This document shows, piece after piece, positions 1 through 7,636 of a stretch of DNA of 64,000 nucleotides. A program made the translations under genes and the position numbers. Numbering within the stretch: position 1 is the stretch's first letter; each line of letters starts with the position of its first letter. Origin of the DNA: Devosia sp. (GTDB lineage: Bacteria > Pseudomonadota > Alphaproteobacteria > Rhizobiales > Devosiaceae); assembly GCF_014860165.1 (NCBI RefSeq), contig NZ_JACZKG010000003.1, positions 51,138 to 115,137 of the forward strand. Direction: 5' to 3'. Under the pieces are notes generated by a model. That model searched no databases and was not told where the DNA came from. It saw only the letters and a list, made by a program, of their open reading frames with translations.

Positions 1-658
1 CCAGGATAGCCAGCAGGCGCGGCAGGCGTCCGGTTGGTGCGATGGCGGCGATGCGCGGCGCCCAGGAGGCCAGCACCAGCCGCGTGGCAATCACCCCGAG
101 CAGCACGACGCCCAGCCCGGGAAAGACCGGCACGAGGTCATTGGTTGGCGGCGGCACCTGCCAGAAGCCGAGCCATGACCAGGCCTTCTCGTTGAACAGG
201 GCATCCGAGTAAAAGAAGGGCAACGCGATGACCACGGCGGCAACCCCGATGGCTAGCCAGAGCGGCGTGCGCACAAAGGCCAGGCCCATGAGGCTGAACA
301 GGGCGATGGCATGCAGCACGCCGAAATAGACAAAGCTCTGCGGGAAGACAATCCAGGTCGCCACCGTGATGGCCAGGGCGCCGGCGACGACAAAGACCCA
401 GCGCTTCCAGAAGCTCCGCCAGCGGATGGCTTTGCCATGGCCCAGCACCAGCCCGACGCCGACAAGGAACAAGAAAACCGCAAGTATGCTGCGGGCAATC
501 AGCACCCAGGCTGGGTCATAGCCGACATCAGCGGCGATGAAGCGGAAATAGCTCAAATCCCAGCACAGGTGATAGGCCGCCATGGCAATGATGGCGATGC
601 CGCGGGCGATATCGATAATGGCGAAGCGCGGGCGGGGAGTGCCGGGGTTGTCGGTCAT
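1..658 (-). CDS. DUF1624-type membrane protein (3' end cut off)
   Basis: The reading frame starts at the ATG at 656-658 and runs open to the window edge, so the C-terminus is missing. The N-terminus has the FAIIDIARGIAI and AAYHLCWDLSYF segments typical of the heparan-alpha-glucosaminide N-acetyltransferase-like DUF1624 membrane family, followed by at least five hydrophobic segments (for example around residues 48-66, 82-98, 105-125 and 130-150). The family is thought to transfer acyl groups across the inner membrane, but no substrate can be inferred here. It points away from the nitrite reductase genes and looks like ordinary host DNA beside the accessory region. The family call is by recognition of the N-terminal pattern. 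Confidence 0.8.
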   Translation of the reverse strand, partial: MTDNPGTPRPRFAIIDIARGIAIIAMAAYHLCWDLSYFRFIAADVGYDPAWVLIARSILAVFLFLVGVGLVLGHGKAIRWRSFWKRWVFVVAGALAITVATWIVFPQSFVYFGVLHAIALFSLMGLAFVRTPLWLAIGVAAVVIALPFFYSDALFNEKAWSWLGFWQVPPPTNDLVPVFPGLGVVLLGVIATRLVLASWAPRIAAIAPTGRLPRLLAIL

Positions 659-689
659 AGGACCCTCATCCGCCCTGCGGGCAGTTTCG

Positions 690-755
690 CCCACGAGGGG
701 ATAAGGAGAGACGGTACTAGCGTCAAGAGTGGAGCCGCCCTTGTCCCCTCGTGGG
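690..755. repeat. RIME-like intergenic inverted repeat
   Basis: Arms 690-706 and 739-755 are inverted copies matching at 16 of 17 positions, separated by 32 bases. The preceding CCCTCATCCGCCCTGCGGGC text resembles the palindromic intergenic mosaic elements (RIME type) common in Rhizobiales. It sits between the DUF1624 gene and nirK and could also act as a two-way terminator. Only one copy was seen in this window. Confidence 0.55.
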
Positions 756-857
756 TGGATCGGGCAAGGCCAAGACGGGTGGCGCGGTGCTTTCTATTCG
801 ATCGCGCATTCGCCGAAATCAGCTGGCATTCACGTTTCCGAGAGACAGCACCAGAAG

Positions 858-871
858 TTGTGCTGGATCAA
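858..871 (+). promoter_or_regulatory. FNR/NnrR-type box upstream of nirK
   Basis: TTGTGCTGGATCAA fits the TTGAN-N4-NTCAA pattern of CRP/FNR-family sites (FNR, FixK, NnrR, DNR) with one half-site mismatch. Its centre is at 864.5. A site at -41.5 would put the transcription start near 906 and a -10 element over TCTAGT at 894-899, giving a leader of about 24 bases before the nirK ATG. Control by oxygen limitation or nitric oxide is expected for nirK, but which regulator binds is inference. Confidence 0.6.
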
Positions 872-929
872 AGAAGGCGGTGCCGACCAGAGGTCTAGTC
901 AAAAGCAAGAATGATGAAAGGCTTGTCCG

Positions 930-2009
930 ATGCTACTCCGCACGTCCCTGCTCAACGCCGTTGCCGGTCTTGTGCTCGCAGCTACTTTGGCCTCACCGGC
1001 GCATGCGGCCGGTACTCACGCTCACCCCGCCGAGAACGGGACGGCGGATGTGCCGTTGGACATCGTTCGTGCACCCACGGATTTGCCGGGACCGCTTGTT
1101 GCGCGTGGCCCCGAGACCATCAAGGTCGGCCTGGAAACGGTGGAGGTCACCGGTGCTCTTGCTGACGGCGCCACCTACCACTACTGGACCTTCAACAGGA
1201 AGGTCCCGGGGCCTTTCGTACGGGCACGAGTTGGCGACACCGTGGAGGTGAGCCTGCATAACGTGGACGACAGCACCGAGCCGCACAGCGTGGACTTCCA
1301 CGCAGCAACAGGACCTGGGGGCGGGGGCGCTGCCACCCATGCGCAACCCGGCGAAGCAAAGAGCTTCTCTTTCAAGGCGCTGAAGCCTGGCCTGTATGTC
1401 TACCATTGTGCGGTGCCGCTTGCGGCCGAGCACATTGCAAATGGCATGTATGGGCTCATCCTCGTGGAGCCCGAGGAGGCATTGCCCGCAGTTGACCGGG
1501 AGTTTTACGTCATGCAGGGCGAGATCTACACCGCGGAGGAATTCGGTTCCAAGGGAATGCTGACGGGCAGCGTTGACCGGCTGCTCGACGAACAGCCGGA
1601 ATACTATGTGTTCAACGGCGCCGCCGAGGCGCTGACGGGCGACCACGCGCTGAGGGCAGAAGTCGGAGAAACTGTCAGAATCTACTTTGGAGTGGGTGGG
1701 CCAAATAAGTCTTCTAGCTTCCACGTCATCGGGGAGATCTTCGACAAGGTCTACAATCTGGCATCATTTGCGACCGAGCCAATGTCCGATGTGGCAACCG
1801 TCTCGGTTCCTCCTGGCGGCGCTGCGGTGGTCGATTTAACACTCGAGGTGCCCGGTGAATTTCTTCTTGTCGATCACGCACTGTCACGGGCTGCTCGTGG
1901 CCTTGTTGGCAAGCTCGTCGTCGAAGGAGAGGATGCGCCAGCAATCTTTAGCGCCACGGAGAGCTCGGAACCTGACCAGTTAGAATCCCACGGCGAGCCA
2001 GCACATTGA
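930..2009 (+). CDS. nirK: Copper-containing nitrite reductase (first paralogue)
   Basis: This 359-residue periplasmic enzyme would reduce nitrite to nitric oxide in denitrification. A Sec-type signal peptide covers about residues 1-27. Two cupredoxin domains follow. All expected copper ligands are visible: type 1 site H119, C160, H168, M173; type 2 site H124, H159 and H316, with catalytic D122 and H265 in FHVIGE. It starts at the ATG at 930, behind a weak GAAAGG site, and its stop lies 14 bases before the DUF411 gene. An FNR-type box lies upstream. The second paralogue (2738-3910) is clearly related but uses a Tat rather than a Sec signal. A related two-domain multicopper oxidase is possible, but the full ligand set favours NirK. 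Confidence 0.93.
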   Translation: MLLRTSLLNAVAGLVLAATLASPAHAAGTHAHPAENGTADVPLDIVRAPTDLPGPLVARGPETIKVGLETVEVTGALADGATYHYWTFNRKVPGPFVRARVGDTVEVSLHNVDDSTEPHSVDFHAATGPGGGGAATHAQPGEAKSFSFKALKPGLYVYHCAVPLAAEHIANGMYGLILVEPEEALPAVDREFYVMQGEIYTAEEFGSKGMLTGSVDRLLDEQPEYYVFNGAAEALTGDHALRAEVGETVRIYFGVGGPNKSSSFHVIGEIFDKVYNLASFATEPMSDVATVSVPPGGAAVVDLTLEVPGEFLLVDHALSRAARGLVGKLVVEGEDAPAIFSATESSEPDQLESHGEPAH

Positions 2010-2023
2010 AGGGAACTGATCGA

Positions 2024-2461
2024 ATGAAGCTGAGAACGATTATCCTTGCCGGGGCAATGGTGCTGCTGCCAGCTTCCGTCGCTCTCGCCGACGTGGCCGA
2101 CGTCTTCAAGACCGCCGGGTGCGGGTGCTGCGAGAGGTGGATCGCCCATGCCCGGGATGGTGGTTTCGAACTCTTGCCACGCGATATTGATGTCGGCGAG
2201 ATGGCGCGTATCAAAATGGAAGCTGGCATCGGGCCTAACTGGGCCTCCTGCCACACGACAATGATCGGGGACTACGTGATCGAAGGCCACGTGCCGGCTC
2301 CCGAAATCGCTCGACTTTTGGCCGAGCGTCCGAACGCGCTAGGTCTTGCGGCTCCCTCCATGCCGGCGGGTTCGCCCGGCATGGAGGGAGCTAGCGAGGA
2401 GCCCTACGATGTGCTGTTACTGCTTGATAATGGTGAGGCTGTGGTCTTTTCCAAGCACTAG
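2024..2461 (+). CDS. DUF411 periplasmic metal-binding protein
   Basis: A 145-residue exported protein with a clean signal peptide (residues 1-22, ending in VALA). The mature part begins with the DUF411 hallmark KTAGCGCCERW and later holds CHTTMIGDYVIEGHVPA, both diagnostic of the family. DUF411 proteins are found beside copper-resistance and denitrification genes and are presumed to bind copper or another soft metal. Near the C-terminus is a Met/Pro/Gly stretch (SMPAGSPGME) encoded by a perfect 16-bp inverted repeat. The ATG at 2024, behind AAGGGA, is preferred over the TTG at 2006. A second DUF411 gene lies at 44322-44804. Copper delivery to NirK is plausible but unproved. Confidence 0.88.
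   Translation: MKLRTIILAGAMVLLPASVALADVADVFKTAGCGCCERWIAHARDGGFELLPRDIDVGEMARIKMEAGIGPNWASCHTTMIGDYVIEGHVPAPEIARLLAERPNALGLAAPSMPAGSPGMEGASEEPYDVLLLLDNGEAVVFSKH
2351..2391 (+). repeat. Perfect 16-bp inverted repeat inside the DUF411 gene
   Basis: GCTCCCTCCATGCCGG at 2351-2366 and its exact reverse complement at 2376-2391 flank a 9-base loop. In RNA this would make a very stable hairpin about 70 bases before the stop codon, within the segment encoding the Met/Pro/Gly loop. Confidence 0.85.
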
Positions 2462-2580
2462 CGGCGTGTAAGACCCGAGGGGATGCCCTGCACCAGGAGC
2501 ATTGACTTGCCTACTTAGGTTTGAACCTTTTCTTGTCCCCCCGTTTGCGACAGAAAACCGAAAACCGATAGGGGAAGAAA

Positions 2581-2748
2581 GTGAAAACCGCATCATTTCG
2601 CGTGGCATGCGGACTGGCCGGGCTGATGCTCGCCGCGCCGGCATTAGCCCGAGTCCAAGGCACCCGCTGCCCAGTAATGGAATTCAGGACCTGTGCCCGT
2701 ATGAGCAGGCCCTTTTTGGCAAGAACGGAGAGAGCGAATGACGGATAA
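2581..2748 (+). CDS. Possible small exported protein or truncated gene
   Basis: A GTG at 2581 sits behind a good ribosome site (GGGGAAGAAA) and opens a 55-residue frame. Its first 23 residues form a convincing signal peptide (hydrophobic core ACGLAGLMLAAPALA). The remainder is short, basic, and runs 11 bases into the start of the second nirK in another frame. The signal peptide without a recognisable mature domain suggests either a tiny coupled protein or the 5' end of a lost gene, such as a small electron carrier; identity is unknown. Confidence 0.4.
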   Translation: MKTASFRVACGLAGLMLAAPALARVQGTRCPVMEFRTCARMSRPFLARTERANDG

Positions 2749-3910
2749 AAAGGACGATGAGATGCACGGGCCGAAGGCGGGCGCGGGTCTCAGCCGCCGC
2801 AGCCTGCTGGCTGGATCGGCAGGCTTGACCTTCGCCGGCGCGTTGGGTGGGCAGGCGCTGGCTCAAGCCCCAGGCGGCGCTGCGGTGAACCGGAGCGCGC
2901 ATATGTCCTACGCTGGGGCAAACAGCCCTAGCGGCCGCCTCTACCAGGTCAATCCCGGGATGACCGAGCATAATGACATTGCCCATGATCCGGCCGAGAT
3001 CCCGCCTCCGCTCACCCGGCGGGAACCGCAGACCGTCCGCGTCGATCTCGAAACCGTCGAGCTCGAGGCCCATCTCGACGCCAACAGCACATTCCGCTTC
3101 TGGACTTTCAATGCGCGCGTGCCTGGCCCCTTTATCCGGGTGCGGGTCGGCGACACGGTGGAGTGCTACCTCAAGAACGCCGAAGACAGCTGGATGGCGC
3201 ATAACGTCGATTTCCATGCTGCCACCGGCCCTGGCGGCGGCGCCGTGCTCACCACGTCCATGCCGGGCGAGGAACACGCCTTCCGTTTCAAGACGCTTAA
3301 CCCAGGGCTCTATGTCTATCACTGCGCGGTGCCGCCGGTGGCCATGCATATCGCCAATGGCATGTATGGCATGATCCTGGTCGAACCCGAGGAGGGCCTC
3401 GCCCCCGTTGACCGCGAATTCTACGTCATGCAGGGCGAAATCTATACCGAGGAGGCATTCGGCACGGCGGGCCTGCTCACCGAGAGCTACGACAAGCTGA
3501 TCAATGAGCGGCCGGAATATTTCGTCTTCAACGGCCACGTCAGTGCGCTCACCGAGCATTTTCCGCTCAAGGCCAATGTAGGCGAAACCGTCCGCATCTT
3601 CTTCGGCGTGGGCGGCCCGAACTTCACCTCCTCCTTTCACGTGATCGGCGAGATCTTCGACCGCGTGTACCAGGCGGCGTCGCTTACCAGCTCTCCGTTG
3701 ACCAATGTGCAGACGGTGACGGTTCCGTCTGGCGGCGCGGCCGTGGTCGAATTCAAGTGCGATGTTCCCGGCCGCTATGTGCTGGTGGACCATGCCCTGT
3801 CGCGTGCCGAGCGGGGTCTAGCCGGCTACCTCATCGTCGAAGGCGATGAGCAACCCGAGATCTTCGCGCCCATTGGGGAGCCGCCGGATCCTTCGATGTC
3901 CGGCCACTAA
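2738..3910 (+). CDS. nirK: Copper-containing nitrite reductase (second paralogue, Tat-exported)
   Basis: This 390-residue protein is close kin to the 930-2009 product. It begins with a twin-arginine signal (LSRRSLLAGSAG, residues 18-29), suggesting export after folding. The copper ligands are complete: type 1 H155, C196, H204, M209; type 2 H160, H195, H352, with D158 and H301 near the active site. A longer N-terminal stretch (about residues 45-95) precedes the first cupredoxin domain. The ATG at 2738 follows GGAGAG. No FNR-type box was found in 2462-2737, so it may be read from the upstream promoter. Two NirK copies with different export signals side by side is unusual. Confidence 0.93.
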   Translation: MTDKKDDEMHGPKAGAGLSRRSLLAGSAGLTFAGALGGQALAQAPGGAAVNRSAHMSYAGANSPSGRLYQVNPGMTEHNDIAHDPAEIPPPLTRREPQTVRVDLETVELEAHLDANSTFRFWTFNARVPGPFIRVRVGDTVECYLKNAEDSWMAHNVDFHAATGPGGGAVLTTSMPGEEHAFRFKTLNPGLYVYHCAVPPVAMHIANGMYGMILVEPEEGLAPVDREFYVMQGEIYTEEAFGTAGLLTESYDKLINERPEYFVFNGHVSALTEHFPLKANVGETVRIFFGVGGPNFTSSFHVIGEIFDRVYQAASLTSSPLTNVQTVTVPSGGAAVVEFKCDVPGRYVLVDHALSRAERGLAGYLIVEGDEQPEIFAPIGEPPDPSMSGH

Positions 3911-4018
3911 TCCAGACTTGGCCCCGGCATAGTGAAGGGCTGACCATTCATAACTGGGTGATTTACGTGGCAAGCAAAGACAAGCGAGCACGCTGCCAAA
4001 AAGAGGCAGGTGGGCACA

Positions 4019-4687
4019 CTATACCGCAGACACTGCCTCTTTTTTCTGCAGCATCGCAAACACCAGGTACAGCGAGGCCAATGCTCCGCCAAAACAGAAG
4101 ACCGAGATGTGTGCGTATTGAAAGAAGGCATACGTTACTGCAAGGGCGCCTGCGACGAGCAATCCAAAGAATCTGACGTGACGATCTCGCGAGATCAAAA
4201 GTGGAGCAGCGACGAAGAATACATAGATGCCATATGTAAACTCGCGCGCCATTATGAAGTCGAGCAGCTCGGTTGTGTCGTAGACGATTGCCCGCTCTAG
4301 AAATCGGATCGTCAGCCATCCATCATGCGCAAAGTAAGGCACGTACAGAAGTGCCCCCAACATCGCTCCGCCGATCGCGAACGCTACATACAAGAGCCGC
4401 TTTCTGCCCGTCTCGATGAAGTATCCAGAGATGGGAACCCACACTGGCCAAGCAATCCACGCGAAGAACATATAGGCCAGTGAATTACCTGACACAGCGC
4501 CCTGATCGCCCGCGGCGCCGGCGAGCCATACCATGCCTTCGAAGTACTGCTGCAGGCCGAAGAATACTGGGAGTGCCGCAAGGGCGAGAAAGCGTCGGTC
4601 AACTTTGAGCGCGCGGTTCACAGCAAACGCTCCAGTTGGAATAAGAGCGGCAGCGGCGGCGAAACTGACGGGAGCAGACAGGCACAT
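4019..4687 (-). CDS. DUF6629-type integral membrane protein
   Basis: A 222-residue hydrophobic protein starting MCLSAPVSFAAAAAL, with about seven membrane segments. The opening pattern, followed by a basic DRRFLALAALP stretch and FGLQQYFEG, matches my recollection of the DUF6629 family, whose function is not known. It is transcribed away from the coupled array that begins at 5090 and converges on nirK. Nothing in the neighbourhood fixes a role. Confidence 0.65.
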   Translation of the reverse strand: MCLSAPVSFAAAAALIPTGAFAVNRALKVDRRFLALAALPVFFGLQQYFEGMVWLAGAAGDQGAVSGNSLAYMFFAWIAWPVWVPISGYFIETGRKRLLYVAFAIGGAMLGALLYVPYFAHDGWLTIRFLERAIVYDTTELLDFIMAREFTYGIYVFFVAAPLLISRDRHVRFFGLLVAGALAVTYAFFQYAHISVFCFGGALASLYLVFAMLQKKEAVSAV

Positions 4688-5041
4688 GCTTCAATGCTCA
4701 GTACGGGCGGTAGGATGGGTACCAACCTAGCGGACGTATTTGTGCGACACCAGTAGAGACGGCCGCCCTCCCTCAAAGCGCGCGAAATGTTGTCCTCCAA
4801 TCGCTTTCCGATTCTGGCTCCGTTCGCGCGCCGATAACTTTACGGTCTTCGACGCGGTCGCCAGGTTAAGGCGGTACGCCCGACCGACGAAGTGCAATGG
4901 TCAAAAGTAGGCCGGGTTGGTGCCCGGCGTTACCCTTTCAGCGCGGTAACAGTCATCCACGAAGCTTGTGCATGGTCCTTCGGACGGCCATCTTTTGCGT
5001 GCTGATATTTTTCGTTCAACTGCGTCCGCTCGCCCGCTAAA
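4688..5041. other. Intergenic region without a recognised gene
   Basis: About 350 bases between the divergent DUF6629 gene and the FNR box. No frame with plausible coding character was seen. It would hold the promoter of the DUF6629 gene, but no convincing -35/-10 pair was identified by eye. Confidence 0.5.
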
Positions 5042-5083
5042 TTGATGTGGATCAAAGTTGAGCGCAGGGTCGGAAGGTATGGT
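5042..5083 (+). promoter_or_regulatory. FNR-type promoter heading the 22-kb gene array
   Basis: TTGATGTGGATCAA at 5042-5055 is a perfect TTGAT-N4-ATCAA palindrome, the consensus for FNR/FixK-type activators. A -10-like TATGGT lies at 5078-5083, so the layout is that of a class II FNR promoter with the start near 5090. That coincides with the ATG of the first gene, implying a very short leader or a leaderless message. Confidence 0.75.
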
Positions 5084-5089
5084 GTGCCC

Positions 5090-5467
5090 ATGAACGCTGT
5101 ACTTGGCAAATTGCGGACCTTTGGTGTGCTGCTGATCCTGGCGGCGGGCGTTGTACTCGCCGGCACAGCCTTTGCCGCCGTAGACGGGGCACCGTTTCCA
5201 ACCGCCGATGAGATGCACCGCGCGGTCGGTGATTTGACGGGCCCCATCGAAAAGGCCTGCGTGATCGCGTCTCCCAAGGCTGAGTGTTCGATTTGCTGCC
5301 ATGACATGGGAAGCTCCCTTTGTTGTGGCCACCTTGTCGCCTTAGGGACTGAAACCAACGCTGGCCCATCCGTTGTTCGCCTCTTTGTGACGGGCCCGTG
5401 GATGCCCGTCGCCATGTACGACGCGCACCTAGAAGTCGGTAAGCGGCCTCCCCGTCACGCAGTCTAG
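5090..5467 (+). CDS. Unknown Cys-rich exported protein
   Basis: A 125-residue protein with a signal peptide (about residues 1-29, ending in GTAFA). The mature part carries a cluster CSICCHDMGSSLCCGHL with five cysteines and two histidines, a likely metal or redox site. I do not recognise the family. The upstream TTG at 5042 overlaps the FNR box, so the ATG at 5090 is the better start. It is the first gene after the FNR-type promoter and therefore probably the most strongly oxygen-controlled gene of the array. Confidence 0.6.
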   Translation: MNAVLGKLRTFGVLLILAAGVVLAGTAFAAVDGAPFPTADEMHRAVGDLTGPIEKACVIASPKAECSICCHDMGSSLCCGHLVALGTETNAGPSVVRLFVTGPWMPVAMYDAHLEVGKRPPRHAV

Positions 5468-5618
5468 AAAACCAGCTATCCGGGTCGATTAGGCGCATTG
5501 CGCCAGATTGCGCCCGTTGCAAGCTGATTGTCGTGTCTGCCATCGCGATCGCGCGGTGTCATCGGCTACCACGTCACCCCCACATCAAGATTCACGCAGA
5601 CGCAAAGGGAGTTTACCC

Positions 5619-5945
5619 ATGCGCGCTTTTAGAACCCTATCCATCGCTGCTCTTGCTTTCGCTTTGGCTCATCCCGTGATGGCTCAAGATGATCCCCATC
5701 ACCCTGCCGGGGCGGAGGTGCCCGCCGCCGAGGCCCCGGCAATTATCGAAGCGCCGGCAGACAAGTCTGAAACCCCCGGACCAAACGCTCCGGCGAACCC
5801 GATGATGGGCTGTGCGGACATGATGGGCATGATGGCGATGATGCAGTCCATGCAGACGATGCAAATGGAGATGATGCGGCAGATGCTGGAGATGCAGAAG
5901 GCCTTGCCGGCGGCGCCGAGTTCCGGCGAGGAGGCATCGCGATGA
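5619..5945 (+). CDS. Met-rich exported protein, probably copper binding
   Basis: A 108-residue protein. Residues 1-21 form a signal peptide (ending HPVMA), followed by an Ala/Pro-rich linker and then a C-terminal segment with 15 methionines in 36 residues (MMGCADMMGMMAMMQSMQ and onward). Such methionine clusters bind Cu(I) in periplasmic copper proteins. The ATG at 5619 sits behind AAAGGGAG; in-frame codons upstream lack a signal peptide. Its stop overlaps the start of the next gene (ATGA), so the two are translated together. Family unknown; copper binding is inferred from composition. Confidence 0.65.
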   Translation: MRAFRTLSIAALAFALAHPVMAQDDPHHPAGAEVPAAEAPAIIEAPADKSETPGPNAPANPMMGCADMMGMMAMMQSMQTMQMEMMRQMLEMQKALPAAPSSGEEASR

Positions 5946-6217
5946 CCAATTCCGTCGCGAAACGGACGCTATCGGTGCTCGGGCTAAGCGTGGGGACCAG
6001 CGCGGCCCTCATCGTGCTGTTCGCGCTGTGTGCTGTCGCAGGCCTGGCCTTTCCTGGCGTTCAGGCGACCCATGCTTGGGTGACCTTGTTCACACTGGCC
6101 CCAGTGACTTCACCGCAGGCCTGGCTAGAAGGCATCTTCTTTAGCTCGGCATTCGGGGTCGTCGGTGGGTCTATCGTCGCGGCATTGCACAACGCCGTCG
6201 CCGCCCGCGGGCTCTAG
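5942..6217 (+). CDS. Small two-helix membrane protein
   Basis: A 91-residue protein with hydrophobic segments at about 18-40 and 63-83. The Gly-rich second helix (FGVVGGSIVAALHNAVA) resembles small DUF5676-like membrane proteins often found beside copper genes, but the match is weak. It overlaps the Met-rich gene by four bases, so they probably work as a pair. Function unknown. Confidence 0.6.
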   Translation: MTNSVAKRTLSVLGLSVGTSAALIVLFALCAVAGLAFPGVQATHAWVTLFTLAPVTSPQAWLEGIFFSSAFGVVGGSIVAALHNAVAARGL

Positions 6218-6268
6218 TAATGGCGGGTCGCCGGGCCTCCCCTTTCCATTTTTGTGAGTGAACGATCC

Positions 6269-7636
6269 ATGAGCCTTTCACTATCATTCCTTGGCGGCGC
6301 GGGAACCGTCACCGGCTCCAAGTATCTCCTTGAAGACGGCTCAAAGCGAGTTCTCATCGACTGCGGCCTCTTCCAGGGCCCGCGCGAGCTTCGTCAGAAG
6401 AATTGGGACGCTTTTCCCGTAACACCGAGCTCGCTCGATGCGGTGCTGCTTACGCATGCACATATCGACCATTCGGGGTATCTTCCGGCTCTGGTCCGCG
6501 ACGGCTTTTCCGGCCGCATCTATTGCTCACATGCCACCATGGAGCTCTGCGAAATCCTCCTGCGCGATAGCGGTTTCCTTCAGGAAAAGGACGCCGAGCT
6601 AGCCAACCGGCATGGATACTCGAAACACCGACCGGCCCAGCCACTCTATACCCTGAAGGACGCCGAGGCCGCGCTGCCGCACCTAAATCCGGTGCCGTTC
6701 CACCAGCTCTACAGCGTTCCCGGCGGCGGACCGGAGATCACCCTACGGCGAGCCGGGCACATCCTGGGGGCAGCCTCGATCGAGTGCCAGTGGCACGGAA
6801 CCAAGATTGTCTTCTCTGGGGATCTCGGCCGTTTCAACGATGCCATGATGGTCGACCCCGAACCGGTTTCGGCAGCGGACTACCTGATCGTGGAGTCGAC
6901 TTACGGAAATCGCCGTCACGATCCGGTGAACGCGCAGGATGCCCTGGCAGAAATCATAAACCGCACCACGGCGCGCGGCGGCACCGTGGTGATCCCCGCT
7001 TTCGCGGTGGGTCGGGCTCAGTCGCTGCTCTATCACCTGGAGCAGCTTAGCGCCGCAGGGCGACTCACGAATGTGTCCGTATTTCTCGATAGTCCGATGG
7101 CGATCAACGCCAGCAATATGCTGTGCACACACCTCGATGATCACAGGCTATCGGCGGACGCGTGCGTCAAGGCGTGTGGTATCGCTACCTATGTGCGCGG
7201 GGTCGAGGAATCCAAGGCCCTCACGAACAACCCCATGCCCAAGGTGATTATTTCGGCCAGCGGCATGGCCACCGGCGGGCGGGTCCTGCATCATCTCAAG
7301 CGCTACGCCCCCGACCGGCGCAACACAATTCTCTTTGCCGGCTTCCAGGCGGCCGGGACCCGCGGCGCCGCAATGGTGGCCGGTGCCGACGCCGTCAAGA
7401 TTCACGGCGAGTACGTGCAGGTGCGAGCCGAGGTCCAGAACCTCTCCATGCTGTCGGCGCATGCGGACGCCGATGAGATCATGGTCTGGTTGCGCGGCTT
7501 CGCGCGGCCGCCACGCATGACGTTTATCACCCATGGCGAACCTGATGCTTCGGACGCCCTGAAACGACGCATCGAGGCCGAGCTCGGCTGGTCCTGCGCA
7601 GTGCCGGAACTCGCCCAGCGGGCGGTGCTGATATGA
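6269..7636 (+). CDS. Beta-CASP metallo-beta-lactamase-fold RNase-like protein
   Basis: This protein of about 455 residues belongs to the YSH1/CPSF-73-like branch (COG1236) of metallo-beta-lactamase hydrolases, which are RNases. The zinc motif HAHIDH lies at residues 63-68. Further motifs are GAASIE near 170, SGDLGR near 185, the beta-CASP region with PAFAVGRAQ near 250, and late HADADE and THGE histidines. The ATG at 6269 is preferred over the GTG at 6254, since family members begin just before the SFLGGAGTVTGS strand. Its end overlaps the phosphorylase start. Its place beside a nucleotide phosphorylase suggests RNA breakdown to nucleotides, which is inference. Confidence 0.88.
   Translation: MSLSLSFLGGAGTVTGSKYLLEDGSKRVLIDCGLFQGPRELRQKNWDAFPVTPSSLDAVLLTHAHIDHSGYLPALVRDGFSGRIYCSHATMELCEILLRDSGFLQEKDAELANRHGYSKHRPAQPLYTLKDAEAALPHLNPVPFHQLYSVPGGGPEITLRRAGHILGAASIECQWHGTKIVFSGDLGRFNDAMMVDPEPVSAADYLIVESTYGNRRHDPVNAQDALAEIINRTTARGGTVVIPAFAVGRAQSLLYHLEQLSAAGRLTNVSVFLDSPMAINASNMLCTHLDDHRLSADACVKACGIATYVRGVEESKALTNNPMPKVIISASGMATGGRVLHHLKRYAPDRRNTILFAGFQAAGTRGAAMVAGADAVKIHGEYVQVRAEVQNLSMLSAHADADEIMVWLRGFARPPRMTFITHGEPDASDALKRRIEAELGWSCAVPELAQRAVLI

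Noticed and set aside
751..900. GGSGKAKTGGA looking like a P-loop of a conjugation ATPase
   Set aside because: The frame has no other ATPase motif and runs into nirK in the wrong frame.
311..1251. Plus-strand frames over the DUF1624 gene and its upstream region (195 and 166 residues)
   Set aside because: They are antisense to, or out of frame with, better supported genes and have shadow-type composition.
2462..2737. Promoter with FNR box for the second nirK
   Set aside because: TTGACTTGCCTACTTAGG lacks the second half-site.
2684..3793. 369-residue minus-strand frame
   Set aside because: It is the antisense shadow of the second nirK; Arg/His/Ala-rich with no family motif.
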